From: Sulfuricella sp.
GTDB lineage: Bacteria; Pseudomonadota; Gammaproteobacteria; Burkholderiales; Sulfuricellaceae
Length of the DNA stretch: 49,790 bases
Direction of reading: 5' to 3'
Assembly (NCBI GenBank): GCA_028714315.1
Contig: JAQTMN010000014.1
Span: 1 to 49,790, forward strand
This document shows, piece by piece, positions 1 through 8,039 of the stretch. Both the position numbers and the translations under genes were made by a program. The notes under the pieces were generated by a model. The model did not search any database and was not told the DNA's origin. It saw only the letters and a list, made by a program, of their open reading frames with translations. Positions within the stretch are counted from its first letter, which is position 1. Every line of letters begins with the position of its first letter.

Positions 1-2251
1 CCAGGCGGCGGATTTCGATGCCTTGCCAGGCCGCGCCGACCCTGATTTTCCAGGCTGACAGCTTTTTCGCGATGGCGTAGCCGTTCTGGGCGTAGAGTTC
101 GCCCTGGCGGCAGGCCTGCAAATAAAAGCGCGAGCCGTATTCGCCCACCATCCGGTTGGAGTTGAAGCGCGGCAAGAGGCTGGCGATGGAGCGCTTGGAG
201 CGTTTGACCCATTCCGCCGAGTAGCCCATTTTGCCGCGGTCGTAGTACTGGGCGACGACGCGGTCCTGCAGGATTTCGTAGAGCGTCTGGCTGTCTTCCT
301 TGTTGCGGCGGTAGTCGTCGAGGTAGGCCGGCGCCGGCTTGATCGCCCAGCCGTTGGTGCCGTCGTAGCCTTCGCCCCACCAGCCGTCGAGAACGGAGAG
401 GTTGATCGCGCCGTTGATCCCCGCCTTCATGCCGGAGGTGCCGCTGGCTTCGAGCGGATACACCGGGTTGTTGAGCCACACGTCCACGCCCGCCACCAGG
501 CGGCGCGCCAGGCCCATGTCGTAGCCTTCCACCAGCAGCACGTTGCCCTCGAATTCGGGCAGGTGGGAAATGTGCTGGATCTGCCGGATCAGGTCCTGGC
601 CGGGCCGGTCGGCGGGGTGCGCCTTGCCGGCGAAGATGAACAGCACCGGGCGGTCGGCTTCGGAAATGATCTGGCGCAGCCAGTCGAGGTCTTCGAAGAT
701 CAGCGCGGCGCGCTTGTAGGTGGCGAAGCGGCGGGCGAAGCCGATGGTGAGCACGTTGGGGTTGTAGGGATCGACGTGCTTCAAAAGGCGGTCGAGATGG
801 GCCTCCGAGCCGTGGTTGCGGAAATGCTGGCTGCTGATGCGGAAGCGCACCAGCTGGAGCATCTGCGACTTGAGCGACTGGCGCACGCTCCAGAACAGGT
901 GGTCGGGAATTTCGTCGATGCGCGACCAGTAGTTCAGGTCGGTGAGGCGGTGGCGCCATTCGTAGCCGAACACGTTGTCGAACATGTCGATCCATTCCTG
1001 CGCCAGGAAAGTCGGCACGTGCACGCCGTTGGTGACGTAGCTCATCGGGTTTTCCTCGGGCGCCACCTGCGGCCACTGGCTGGCGCAGATGCGCGAGGAC
1101 ACTTCGCCGTGGATGCGGCTGACGCCGTTGTGGAAGCGCGAGCCGCGCAGCGCGAGAGCGGTCATGTTGAAATCCGGCCCTTCCGGCGCGCGGCCCAGGG
1201 CGAGAAAGGTTTCGCAGCTGATTTTCAGCTCCTGGCACAAGGGCTGGAAATAATCGCAGATCATGCTTTCGGCGAAATGGTCGTGCCCCGCCGGCACCGG
1301 CGTGTGGGTGGTGAACACGGTGTTGCTGGCGGCCGCTTCCAGCGCGCTGGCGAAATTCAGCCCCTCGGCGACCATGTAGCGGGCGCGCTCCAGCACCAGG
1401 AACGCGGCGTGGCCTTCGTTGATGTGCCATGCCGTGGGCTTCAGCCCCAGCGCCATCAGGGCGCGCACGCCGCCGATGCCGAGAATGATCTCCTGCATGA
1501 TGCGCAGGTTGCTGTCGCCGCCATAGAGCTGGTGGGCGATATCGCGGTCGGTCGGGGTGTTTTCCTCGAGGTCGGTATCGAGCAGGTACAGGGTGACGTG
1601 GCCGATGCGGGCCTGCCACACCTTGACCGCCACCATCCGCCCCGGCAGCTCGACGGAAATCTGCACCTCGACGCCGTCCTCCCCCACCGCCGGGACGATC
1701 GGCAGATCCTCGAAATCCGAATCGCTGTAGGTGGCGATCTGGTTGCCGTCGCCGTCGATGATCTGGGAAAAATAGCCCTGGCGGTACAGCAGGCCGACCG
1801 CGACGAACGGCAGGCGCAGGTCGCTCGCCGATTTGCAGTGGTCGCCGGCGAGGATGCCGAGGCCGCCGGAATAGATCGGGAAGCTTTCGTGAAAACCGAA
1901 TTCGGCGCAGAAGTAGGCGATCAGCTCGCCTTCCTTGAACTGCTCGTGGCCGCTGCCGCGCCGCAGCGGTTCGTTGTGGTAGGTGTCGTAGGCCGACAGC
2001 ACGCGGTTCACGGTGGCGAGAAATACCTGGTCCTCCGCCGCCTCCGCCAGCCGTTTTTCGTCCACCCGGCGCAGGAACACCTTGGGGTTGTGGCCGACCG
2101 CGTCCCACAAACCGGGATGCAGGCGCGCGAACAGGGTTCGCGTCGGCTTGTCCCAGCCGTACCAGAGGTTGTTGGCCAGTTCCTCCAGGCGCATCAGTTT
2201 GCGCGGGATTTTCGGGTTGACTTCAAGAACGAAATTCGTGCCCTGCTTCAT
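1..2251 (-). CDS. glgP: Alpha-glucan (glycogen/maltodextrin) phosphorylase, 3' end beyond window
   Basis: About 750 N-terminal codons are visible on the minus strand; the gene runs off the window at position 1. The enzyme releases glucose-1-phosphate from alpha-1,4-glucans in the cytoplasm. The protein starts MKQGTNFVLEVNPKIP and has the N-terminal segment (ANNLWYGWD) typical of the shorter trehalose/alpha-glucan phosphorylase-type family (GT35, DUF3417 type) rather than the E. coli MalP type. Visible landmarks are IYSGGLGILAGDH, AWHINEGHAAF, TNGVHVPTF and the PLP-lysine region EASGTSGMK with Lys at about residue 609. The start at 2251 is the first ATG that keeps the conserved N-terminus. Identity is confident; whether it belongs to a glycogen operon cannot be told here. 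Confidence 0.95.
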   Translation of the reverse strand, partial: MKQGTNFVLEVNPKIPRKLMRLEELANNLWYGWDKPTRTLFARLHPGLWDAVGHNPKVFLRRVDEKRLAEAAEDQVFLATVNRVLSAYDTYHNEPLRRGSGHEQFKEGELIAYFCAEFGFHESFPIYSGGLGILAGDHCKSASDLRLPFVAVGLLYRQGYFSQIIDGDGNQIATYSDSDFEDLPIVPAVGEDGVEVQISVELPGRMVAVKVWQARIGHVTLYLLDTDLEENTPTDRDIAHQLYGGDSNLRIMQEIILGIGGVRALMALGLKPTAWHINEGHAAFLVLERARYMVAEGLNFASALEAAASNTVFTTHTPVPAGHDHFAESMICDYFQPLCQELKISCETFLALGRAPEGPDFNMTALALRGSRFHNGVSRIHGEVSSRICASQWPQVAPEENPMSYVTNGVHVPTFLAQEWIDMFDNVFGYEWRHRLTDLNYWSRIDEIPDHLFWSVRQSLKSQMLQLVRFRISSQHFRNHGSEAHLDRLLKHVDPYNPNVLTIGFARRFATYKRAALIFEDLDWLRQIISEADRPVLFIFAGKAHPADRPGQDLIRQIQHISHLPEFEGNVLLVEGYDMGLARRLVAGVDVWLNNPVYPLEASGTSGMKAGINGAINLSVLDGWWGEGYDGTNGWAIKPAPAYLDDYRRNKEDSQTLYEILQDRVVAQYYDRGKMGYSAEWVKRSKRSIASLLPRFNSNRMVGEYGSRFYLQACRQGELYAQNGYAIAKKLSAWKIRVGAAWQGIEIRRL

Positions 2252-2318
2252 GCAACTCCCTTAATTTCTGCGTTTTTTCGCTGTTTTTGTTAAGAGCCTC
2301 GGGAAAGCCGATATTACT

Positions 2319-2375
2319 GTAGGAGCGGCCTCCTGGCCGCGAACGATGGAATCGCGGCCGGGAGGCCGCTCCTAC
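2319..2375. repeat. 57-bp REP-like palindrome, GTAGGAGCGGCC family, copy 1
   Basis: Inverted repeat beginning GTAGGAGCGGCCTCCTGGCC and ending with its near-exact reverse complement (one mismatch in 23-bp arms, 11-bp loop). It lies between glgP and orn, which read in the same direction. The same 57-bp unit occurs at 7405-7461, and both are followed by a related AACATGGTAGCTAATCAGG-like tail (2384-2402 here). The remainder of the 2252-2438 gap shows nothing else clear. Confidence 0.85.
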
Positions 2376-2438
2376 GCTGCCGAACATGGTAGCTAATCAG
2401 GGAGTCGTTTGCGACTCGAGTGCATTTTTAGCCAGTCA

Positions 2439-2984
2439 TCATTCCCGAAGCAGGTTCGCCCTATAGTATTTTAGTTCATTGATGGATTCGTACACGTCGG
2501 CCAGCGCGGTATGGTTGTTTTCCTTCTTGAATCCGCCGTAAACCTGCGGTTTCCAGCGCTTGGCGAGTTCCTTCAGGGTGCTCACGTCGAGATTGCGGTA
2601 GTGGAACCAATCCTCCAGCGCGGGCATGTAGTTCGCCATGAAACGCCGGTCCTGGCAGATCGAGTTGCCGCACATCGGCGATTTCTTCGCCGGCACATGC
2701 TGCTTGAGGAAGGCGAGGAGCTGCGCCTCGACCTCCGCATCGCCCAGGGTCGAAGCCCGGACCTTGTCGATCAAACCGGACTTGCCGTGCGTCGCCTTGT
2801 TCCAGGCATCCATGGCGCCGAGCACCGCGTCGGACTGGCGGACGACCAGCACCGGCGCTTCGGCGACGGTATTCAGGTCGGAATCGGTGATCACCACGGC
2901 GATTTCGAGGATGCGGTCCCGCTCGGGAAACAGGCCGGACATCTCCATGTCGAGCCAGATGAGGCGATTGCTGTCTTGTGCCAT
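2439..2984 (-). CDS. orn: Oligoribonuclease
   Basis: 181 aa, the normal family length. Orn is a DEDD-type 3'-5' exonuclease that removes the last di- to penta-nucleotides of RNA decay and degrades the pGpG produced by EAL phosphodiesterases, two of which are encoded in this window. The first exonuclease motif is at the N-terminus ([10 protein letters not shown], acidic residues at about 12 and 14), the [13 protein letters not shown] segment follows, and the HTALADV segment near the C-terminus carries the last His and Asp. The ATG at 2984 puts the motif at the usual distance from the start. It is divergent from the M48 protease gene across a 118-bp gap that contains an inverted repeat. Confidence 0.97.
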   Translation of the reverse strand: MAQDSNRLIWLDMEMSGLFPERDRILEIAVVITDSDLNTVAEAPVLVVRQSDAVLGAMDAWNKATHGKSGLIDKVRASTLGDAEVEAQLLAFLKQHVPAKKSPMCGNSICQDRRFMANYMPALEDWFHYRNLDVSTLKELAKRWKPQVYGGFKKENNHTALADVYESINELKYYRANLLRE

Positions 2985-3021
2985 AATGAGAACCTGTCAG
3001 TCAAAAGCAAACCATTTTAAG

Positions 3022-3088
3022 TTATCAGTTGTCAGTTGTCAGTTTTCAGTCAGGCACGTTGCTTCAGCTGACAACTGACAACTGATTA
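3022..3088. repeat. Inverted repeat of TCAGTTGTCAGTTGTCAG
   Basis: The left arm at 3022-3044 (TATCAGTTGTCAGTTGTCAG) and right arm at 3067-3088 (CTGACAACTGACAACTGATT) form a long hairpin between the divergent orn and M48 protease genes. Each arm is itself a direct repeat of TCAGTTG. No promoter could be separated from it by eye. Confidence 0.8.
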
Positions 3089-3102
3089 CTCAAAAACCCT
3101 CC

Positions 3103-4350
3103 ATGACATTCACGCTGATCTTCCTCGCCGCGCTCGCGCTTTCCGTCGTCATGCGCTACTGGCTCGCGCTGCGCCATATCCGCCACATCCGGGCGCACCG
3201 GGACAGCGTGCCGGCGGATTTCGCCGACCGCGTGAGCCTCGAATCGCACCGCAAGGCGGCGGACTACAGCATCGCCAAGACCCGCCTCGGCCAACTCGGC
3301 GTCCTGGTGGAGATCGCCCTGCTGCTCGCCTTCACCCTGGGCGGCGGGATCGAGGCGCTGGGCGGCTGGTGGGCCGGCCTGCTGGGGCGCGGGCTGTGGC
3401 AGGGCGCGGCGCTGATCCTGAGCGTATTCGCGCTGACCGCCGCGGTGGAGCTGCCGCTGGGCTACTACCGCGCCTTCGGCATTGACGCACGGTTTGGTTT
3501 CAACAAGATGACGGTGGCGCTGTTTTTCACCGACCTGGCCAAGCAGATGCTGCTCGGGCTGGCGGTCGGCATCCCGCTCCTGCTCGGCATCCTCTGGCTG
3601 ATGGAGCGGATGGGCACCTACTGGTGGCTCTACGTCTGGCTCGCCTGGATGGCGTTCAACCTGCTGGTGCTGGCGATCTACCCGACCTTCATCGCGCCGC
3701 TGTTCAACAAATTCACGCCGCTGGCGGATGCCACGCTCAGGGGTCAGATCGAACAGCTCCTGCAAAAATGCGGCTTCCGGGCGGAGGGTTTTTACGTGAT
3801 GGACGGCTCCAGGCGCAGCACCCACGGCAACGCCTATTTCACCGGCTTCGGCAAATCGCGCCGCATCGTATTCTTCGACACCCTGCTGGAGCGGCTCGAC
3901 CACGACGAGATCGTCGCGGTGCTGGCCCACGAGCTGGGCCATTTCAAGCGCCGCCACATCGTCAAGCGCATCGCCCTGATGGCCGCGATGAGCCTGGCCG
4001 GACTCGGCCTGCTCGGCTGGCTGATGGACAAGCCCTGGTTCTACCACGGCCTCGGCGTCGCCACGCCGGGCATCGCCGCCGGCCTGCTGCTGTTCCTGCT
4101 GGCGATGCCGGTGTTCACCTTCCTGCTGCAGCCCCTGATGAGCTTCTACTCGCGCCGGCACGAGTTCGAGGCCGACCGCTATGCCGCCGACCACGCCAGC
4201 GCGTCGGATTTGGTGCGGGCGCTGGTCAAGCTCTACAACGACAACGCCGCCACGCTCACGCCCGACCCGCTCCACTCGGCCTTCTACGACTCCCACCCGC
4301 CGGCGGCGATCCGCATCGCGCACTTGATGAGCGCCGGCCATGGCCGATGA
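3103..4350 (+). CDS. M48 family membrane metalloprotease (Ste24/CAAX protease-like)
   Basis: 415 aa, integral membrane zinc protease. An N-terminal membrane helix (residues 1-20) is followed by further hydrophobic segments at about 65-115, 145-170 and 175-200. The zinc site is HELGH (His276, Glu277, His280), inside AVLAHELGHFKRRH. The third ligand lies in HEFEADRYAA (Glu356, with Asp358). Two more hydrophobic segments separate these motifs, which is the Ste24p arrangement; HtpX is shorter, about 290 aa. In bacteria the substrates of Ste24-type enzymes are mostly unknown. Start ATG 3103 gives the usual N-terminal helix. The small cytochrome c gene follows 72 bp downstream in the same direction. 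Confidence 0.92.
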   Translation: MTFTLIFLAALALSVVMRYWLALRHIRHIRAHRDSVPADFADRVSLESHRKAADYSIAKTRLGQLGVLVEIALLLAFTLGGGIEALGGWWAGLLGRGLWQGAALILSVFALTAAVELPLGYYRAFGIDARFGFNKMTVALFFTDLAKQMLLGLAVGIPLLLGILWLMERMGTYWWLYVWLAWMAFNLLVLAIYPTFIAPLFNKFTPLADATLRGQIEQLLQKCGFRAEGFYVMDGSRRSTHGNAYFTGFGKSRRIVFFDTLLERLDHDEIVAVLAHELGHFKRRHIVKRIALMAAMSLAGLGLLGWLMDKPWFYHGLGVATPGIAAGLLLFLLAMPVFTFLLQPLMSFYSRRHEFEADRYAADHASASDLVRALVKLYNDNAATLTPDPLHSAFYDSHPPAAIRIAHLMSAGHGR

Positions 4351-4422
4351 GCGTGGCCGAATCGCATTCAGCCAACAGCGGAGGAATGCTAAACTGAGAG
4401 CTCACGCCCCAAGGAGAGAAGA

Positions 4423-4728
4423 ATGCGCCTGCTAACCCTGTTGTTGGCCCTGTTGGCTACGGCGCCCACCCTCGCCAATCCGTTCCCCGCGGGCGACCCC
4501 AAGGTCGGCAAGACGCTGCACGACAAATCCTGCGTCAGCTGCCATGTATCCATGGTCGGCGGCGACGGCTCCGCCATCTATTCGCGGCTCGAACGCAAGG
4601 TGAAGACACCGCAGCAGCTGCTGGGGCGCATCCGCACCTGCAACGCCAATGCCGGTGCGAACTGGTTTCCCGAAGAGGAAAACCATGTGGCGGCCTACCT
4701 GAACCAGCAGTATTACCATTTCAAGTGA
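4423..4728 (+). CDS. Small periplasmic cytochrome c, single heme
   Basis: 101 aa. A signal peptide (MRLLTLLLALLATAPTLA) precedes one heme-binding motif, CVSCH, at about residues 36-40. A conserved-looking C-terminal half follows (TCNANAGANWFPEEENHVAAYLN), where Met or His could supply the distal ligand. A good ribosome site (AAGGAGAG, about 4410) precedes the ATG. The stop lies 15 bp before the pterin dehydratase gene, so the two are probably co-transcribed. It resembles small cytochromes of unknown electron partners found beside phhB-like genes in betaproteobacteria; that comparison is from memory and the partner is not evident here. Confidence 0.88.
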   Translation: MRLLTLLLALLATAPTLANPFPAGDPKVGKTLHDKSCVSCHVSMVGGDGSAIYSRLERKVKTPQQLLGRIRTCNANAGANWFPEEENHVAAYLNQQYYHFK

Positions 4729-4743
4729 GCGGAGGAGATAGCC

Positions 4744-5088
4744 ATGGCCAATGAAATCGCCTGCGATCTGTCCACCAAAAGCTGCAAGCCCTGCGAAGGC
4801 GGCGTGCCGCCCCTGTCCGCCGAGGAAGTCGAACGGCTGCTGGCGCAGATCAGCGGCTGGGAATGCGCCGACGGGCAAATCGCCAAGACCTACCGTTTCA
4901 AGGACTATTACCAGACCATGGCCTTCGTCAACGCCACCGCCTGGGTATCCCACCACGAAGACCACCACCCCGACCTGGAAGTGGGCTACAACCAGTGCCG
5001 CGTGCGCTACCACACCCACGCCATCAATGGGCTGTCCGAAAACGACTTCATCTGCGCGGCCAAGATCGATGCGCTCCTCAACGGTTAG
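4744..5088 (+). CDS. phhB: Pterin-4a-carbinolamine dehydratase (PCD/DCoH)
   Basis: 114 aa. The enzyme dehydrates 4a-hydroxytetrahydrobiopterin during recycling of the pterin cofactor of aromatic amino-acid hydroxylases; many bacteria carry it with no hydroxylase, where it may act in molybdopterin or folate chemistry. The family signature is complete: SHHEDHHPDLEVGYNQCRVR followed by the HAINGLSENDF segment. An extra Cys-containing N-terminal tail (CDLSTKSCKPCEGG) precedes the usual fold, a feature seen in other proteobacterial members. A strong ribosome site (GGAGGAGAT) sits just before ATG 4744. Confidence 0.93.
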   Translation: MANEIACDLSTKSCKPCEGGVPPLSAEEVERLLAQISGWECADGQIAKTYRFKDYYQTMAFVNATAWVSHHEDHHPDLEVGYNQCRVRYHTHAINGLSENDFICAAKIDALLNG

Positions 5089-5104
5089 CAAAAAAAAACG
5101 ATTG

Positions 5105-5227
5105 AACCGCAAAGGCGCGAAGGCGCAAAGGGAAATCATTGTGTTATCACATTTCGTCATCACCTCACGGGTGATAGCCAGAGGGCACAACTGAATGTTT
5201 TCTTTGCGCCTTTGCGCCTTCGCGGTT
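5105..5227. repeat. Inverted repeat, AACCGCAAAGGCGCGAAGG family
   Basis: The left arm 5105-5130 (AACCGCAAAGGCGCGAAGG...) and right arm 5202-5227 (its near reverse complement ending CTTCGCGGTT) enclose about 70 bp that hold a short palindrome, CACCTCACGGGTGA. The element fills the gap between phhB and rsgA. The same arm sequence recurs at 7300-7325 and inverted at 7527-7551. Confidence 0.82.
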
Positions 5228-5247
5228 AATGAATTGCGGTTTCCAGC

Positions 5248-6114
5248 TTGAAGGCTGAAGCACTTTCCGGCCAGGTGGTCGCCGCTTTCGGCAGGCACTA
5301 CGATGTGGAAACCGCGGACAGCGGCATCGTCTCCTGCGTCACCCGCGGCAAAAAAAGCGGCGTAGCCTGCGGCGACCGCCTCCGTTTCGTGCCGACCGGG
5401 CCGGACCAGGGCGTGATCGAAGCCATCGACCCGCGCGCCTCGCTGCTGTTCCGCTCCGACCAGTTCCGCGAAAAAATCATCGCCGCCAACGCCACCCAGC
5501 TCATCGTCGTAGTGGCGGCGGAGCCCAGTTTCTACGACGATCTGGTCAGCCGCTGCCTGCTGGCGGCCGAAGCCGCCGCGCTCAAGGTGCTGATCGTGCT
5601 CAACAAGTGCGACCTGGAACAAGCCGCGTCGGCCGCCCTGGAAAAATTACGGCACTACCGCGATCTCGGCTACCCGCTGCTGACCCTGTCCGCCAAGCGG
5701 GACATCGGCCCGCTGCGGCCCTATCTCCAGGGCGAAACCAGCGTGCTGGTGGGGCAGTCCGGCATGGGCAAGTCGAGCATCATCAACGCCCTGCTGCCCG
5801 ATGCGCGGGCGCACACGCGCGAGATTTCCCAGGCGCTGAATTCCGGCAAGCACACCACGACCTACGCGCGCCTCTACCATCTCGACGCAAACAGCCACAT
5901 CATCGACTCGCCCGGCTTGCAGGAATTCGGTCTGGCCCATCTGAACGAGCAGGACATCGCCCACGCCTTCGTCGAATTCCGGCCCTATCTCGGCCAATGC
6001 CGCTTCAGCAACTGCCGCCACCGGGTCGAACCCGGCTGCGCCGTGCTGGAAGCCGCCGCCGCGGGAAAAATCGGCGCGCAACGGCTGGAAACCTATCACA
6101 AGCTGGTCAGATGA
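5248..6114 (+). CDS. rsgA: Ribosome small-subunit-dependent GTPase A
   Basis: 288 aa. A circularly permuted GTPase that checks late 30S maturation. After an OB-fold (residues 1-70) the G motifs come in permuted order: NKCD (about 118-121), then the P-loop GQSGMGKSS (about 168-176), then DSPG. A C-terminal zinc knuckle follows (CRFSNCRHRVEPGC). The start is TTG at 5248: an in-frame TGA at 5230-5232 blocks any longer reading and the next codons align with the family N-terminus (GQVVAAFGRHYDVE). The upstream region is a palindromic repeat, so the ribosome site is weak (GCTTGAAGG lies around the start). Confidence 0.95.
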   Translation: MKAEALSGQVVAAFGRHYDVETADSGIVSCVTRGKKSGVACGDRLRFVPTGPDQGVIEAIDPRASLLFRSDQFREKIIAANATQLIVVVAAEPSFYDDLVSRCLLAAEAAALKVLIVLNKCDLEQAASAALEKLRHYRDLGYPLLTLSAKRDIGPLRPYLQGETSVLVGQSGMGKSSIINALLPDARAHTREISQALNSGKHTTTYARLYHLDANSHIIDSPGLQEFGLAHLNEQDIAHAFVEFRPYLGQCRFSNCRHRVEPGCAVLEAAAAGKIGAQRLETYHKLVR

Positions 6115-6121
6115 ACCTAAT

Positions 6122-6208
6122 GCTCATGGCAAATCGCCACCCTGATAATGAAACAGCGAATTTGTGGGTCAGGCTTCAGCCTGACTGTACGGCTGAAGCC
6201 TGACCCAC
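6122..6208. repeat. CATGGCGAATCGCC / GTGGGTCAGGCTTCAGCC element, copy 1
   Basis: The element begins CTCATGGCAAATCGCCACCC and ends in a perfect 18-bp hairpin: GTGGGTCAGGCTTCAGCC at 6164-6181, 9-bp loop, reverse complement at 6191-6208. Related copies are at 18292-18384 and 44957-45066; hairpin-only relatives are at 30609-30726 and 31835-31880. Confidence 0.88.
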
Positions 6209-6233
6209 AATTGGTTCAAATGAGGTTTTCAGG

Positions 6234-6620
6234 ATGAATATCCAATGCCCCTGCGGCCTGCCCCGCGCCTATGCGGACTGCTGCGGGCGCCATGTCGGCG
6301 GCGAAACGCCGGCCGCCGACGCCGAAGCCTTGATGCGCTCGCGCTACACGGCCTACACGCTGGGCGACGAGCCCTACCTGCTCGCTACCTGGCATCCCTC
6401 GACCCGGCCCGCCGCGCTGCAACTAGACGTCGAACCGCGGCCCAAATGGCTCGGCCTTCAAGTCAAAACCCGTCGACAAATCGACGAAAACCACGCCGAA
6501 GTGGAGTTTGTGGCGCGCTGCAAAATCGGCGGACGCGCCCACCGGCTGCACGAAACCAGCCGCTTCGCGCGGGAAGATGGGCGATGGTACTACCTGGATG
6601 GGGATTTGACGGAAGAGTGA
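6234..6620 (+). CDS. ychJ: YchJ family protein with SEC-C-type zinc motif
   Basis: 128 aa. The N-terminus has a Cys-rich knuckle (CPCGLPRAYADCCGR, residues 5-19) followed by the conserved LMRSRYTAYTLGDEPYLLATWHPSTRP segment and a cystatin-like beta domain (NTF2-like) to the end. This is the UPF0225/YchJ family, function not established. ATG 6234 follows the repeat with an AGG-containing leader (TTTTCAGG) as the only ribosome-site candidate. It stands alone: repeat elements lie on both sides. Confidence 0.9.
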   Translation: MNIQCPCGLPRAYADCCGRHVGGETPAADAEALMRSRYTAYTLGDEPYLLATWHPSTRPAALQLDVEPRPKWLGLQVKTRRQIDENHAEVEFVARCKIGGRAHRLHETSRFAREDGRWYYLDGDLTEE

Positions 6621-6632
6621 TGAGATCGCCCC

Positions 6633-6860
6633 GTGGGTGCTGATTCATTCGCACAGCAACCATTGATCCTGAAAACCGCATTTGAACCACGGGGAACACG
6701 GAGAAAAATCCAGGCACTGCATAGAGCTTGCGTTTTACCCATTGGGTGAATGCGGATATTGCTCGAATGCTTCGTTTTACTCCGTGGCCTCCGTGATCTC
6801 CGTGGTTCAATCGAGGTTTTTTAGGTTTATAGGTTGCTGTGCGAATGAATTCGCGCCCAC
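6633..6860. repeat. Composite repeat bounded by GAATTCATTCGCAC ends
   Basis: The outer ends are GTGGGTGCTGATTCATTCGCAC (6633-6654) and its degenerate inverse at 6839-6860. Inside, TTGAACCACGGGGAACACGG (6681 onward) pairs loosely with CCGTGATCTCCGTGGTTCAA (ending about 6810). A similar inner pair is at 21189-21306. Short reading frames crossing this segment are judged not to be genes. The 6861-6959 stretch shows nothing else. Confidence 0.75.
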
Positions 6861-6959
6861 AGCGGCGGGAATTATTCTGTCAATCAAGAAGACAGGCCGC
6901 GGAAAGGCACAAAAAGCGCAATAATCAGGGCTCGTTGTTGCCTTTCTACGGTCGGAAAA

Positions 6960-7196
6960 TCAATGGTGCCGATGGTTGCGGACTGGCTTTGCCTTGCGCT
7001 TGTGCTTGACGGCTTTTTTGGCTTTTACCGTTTTCTTCGCCGTTACCGCCTTCCCGTTTTTTTTGTGTTTTTGCACGTCCTGGGCGACCGGCTCCGCCGG
7101 AAACACGTCGAGTTCGTCGTCCGTTGCTGAAATGGCGGGGGATGCAGCTGCGGCGGCAAACATCGCGGCCGCCAGGATGATCAGGAATTTTTTCAT
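6960..7196 (-). CDS. Small lysine-rich protein with signal peptide
   Basis: 78 aa, not recognised. A clear signal peptide (MKKFLIILAAAMFAAAAASPAISA) precedes a short acidic stretch (TDDELDVFPAEP) and then a strongly basic tail rich in Lys, ending KPVRNHRHH. The shape fits a small exported basic protein of the kind often found in betaproteobacteria. A purine-rich stretch GAGCGAGATCGAAA precedes the ATG at 7196 and could serve as a weak ribosome site. Repeat elements lie on both sides, so no operon partner can be named. It may bind nucleic acid or envelope polymers, but nothing here proves that. Confidence 0.55.
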   Translation of the reverse strand: MKKFLIILAAAMFAAAAASPAISATDDELDVFPAEPVAQDVQKHKKNGKAVTAKKTVKAKKAVKHKRKAKPVRNHRHH

Positions 7197-7276
7197 TTTC
7201 GATCTCGCTCGATGTTCGAAGTGGGCGGAATTATGCCAGAACGGGCGGGGCCGGGGTAAGGTACACCCGCGGTCAA

Positions 7277-7572
7277 TTGAGAGGTTGTGAAAAATTCAAA
7301 ATTCACCGCAAAGGCGCGAAGGCGCAAAGAAAGCGCAAAGGAAATATTTTCCTGATTAGCCACCAGCCTCAGCTGAAGGATGGATCGTGTCGAAACACTG
7401 CAACGTAGGAGCGGCCTCCTGGCCGCGATGCCGTTGTTCGCGGCCGGGAGGCCGCTCCTACATGTTCTGCTGAACATTGTGGCTAATCAGGAATATTGTT
7501 GATTTTCTTTGGTTTTCTTCGCGGGTCCTCGGCGCCTTCGCGCCTTTGCGGTGAGGTTTCGGCTTTTTCACA
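7277..7572. repeat. Nested palindrome: GGCGCGAAGGCGC arms around a GTAGGAGCGGCC REP
   Basis: Three inverted pairs are nested. Outermost: GTTGTGAAAAA (about 7284) with TTTTTCACAGGC (about 7564), adjoining CACCGCAAAGGCGCGAAGG (about 7304) with GCCTTCGCGCCTTTGCGGTG (about 7532). Middle: CCTGATTAGCCA (7351) with TGGCTAATCAGG (7480). Inner: the 57-bp REP at 7405-7461, nearly identical to 2319-2375. The pattern suggests insertion of one element into another. This fills the 387-bp gap between the 78-aa gene and the response regulator gene; no gene is seen in it. Confidence 0.8.
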
Positions 7573-7583
7573 GGCTCTGAGGT

Positions 7584-8039
7584 TCAATCCTTTTTCGGCA
7601 GGCGGGTCAGCGTGAACCAGTAGTTGCCGAGCTGGCGGACGGCGTCGATGAACTGCTCCATATCCACCGGCTTGGTGATGTAGCCGGCGGCGCCCAGTTT
7701 GTAGGCGATCACCACGTCGCGCTCGACGTCCGACGTGGTCAGCACCACCACCGGAATGGCACGTAGCAGGGCGTCGGCCTTGACGGCGGAGAGAAACTCG
7801 CGGCCGTTCATGCGCGGCATGTTGAGGTCGAGCAGGATCAGGTCGGGCCGCGGCGCGTCGTGGTAGGTTTCGCCTTCGCGGCGCAGGAAATCCAGCCCCT
7901 CGACGCCGTCCGTCACATGGTGCAGATGACAATAGACTTTTCCCTCCCGGAGCGCGGCGCGCACCAGGTTGGCATCCGCCGGCTCGTCCTCCACCAGCAG
8001 GATATCGAAAGGAAAAGGATTCTCGTGAAGCATGGTCAT
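7584..8039 (-). CDS. Single-domain response regulator (Rcp1-like)
   Basis: 151 aa, receiver domain only. The acidic pair Glu17/Asp18 (ILLVEDEPAD), the phospho-acceptor Asp71 (DLILLDLNMP), the switch Thr (VVVLTTSD) and the conserved Lys (GYITKP) are all present. The N-terminal ILLVEDEPADANLVRAAL and the inserted FLRREG segment are typical of Rcp1-type regulators that partner with phytochrome-like kinases. Its ATG overlaps the stop codon of the upstream kinase gene by 4 nt (ATGA at 8036-8039), so that kinase is very likely its cognate partner. With no output domain it probably relays phosphate or controls another protein by contact. Confidence 0.93.
   Translation of the reverse strand: MTMLHENPFPFDILLVEDEPADANLVRAALREGKVYCHLHHVTDGVEGLDFLRREGETYHDAPRPDLILLDLNMPRMNGREFLSAVKADALLRAIPVVVLTTSDVERDVVIAYKLGAAGYITKPVDMEQFIDAVRQLGNYWFTLTRLPKKD

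Noticed and set aside
563-2293. 576-aa open frame on the plus strand
   Set aside because: It is antisense to glgP, whose motifs are clear on the minus strand. High GC makes long shadow frames; the translation is rich in Ala, Val, His and Arg with no domain.
3064-4341. 425-aa open frame on the minus strand
   Set aside because: Antisense to the M48 protease with HELGH motif; Gln/Arg/Glu-rich low-complexity translation.
6682-6924. 80-aa frame on the plus strand in the repeat region
   Set aside because: It runs through the GAACCACGG repeat and a GAATTCATTCGCAC end; no ribosome site and no domain.
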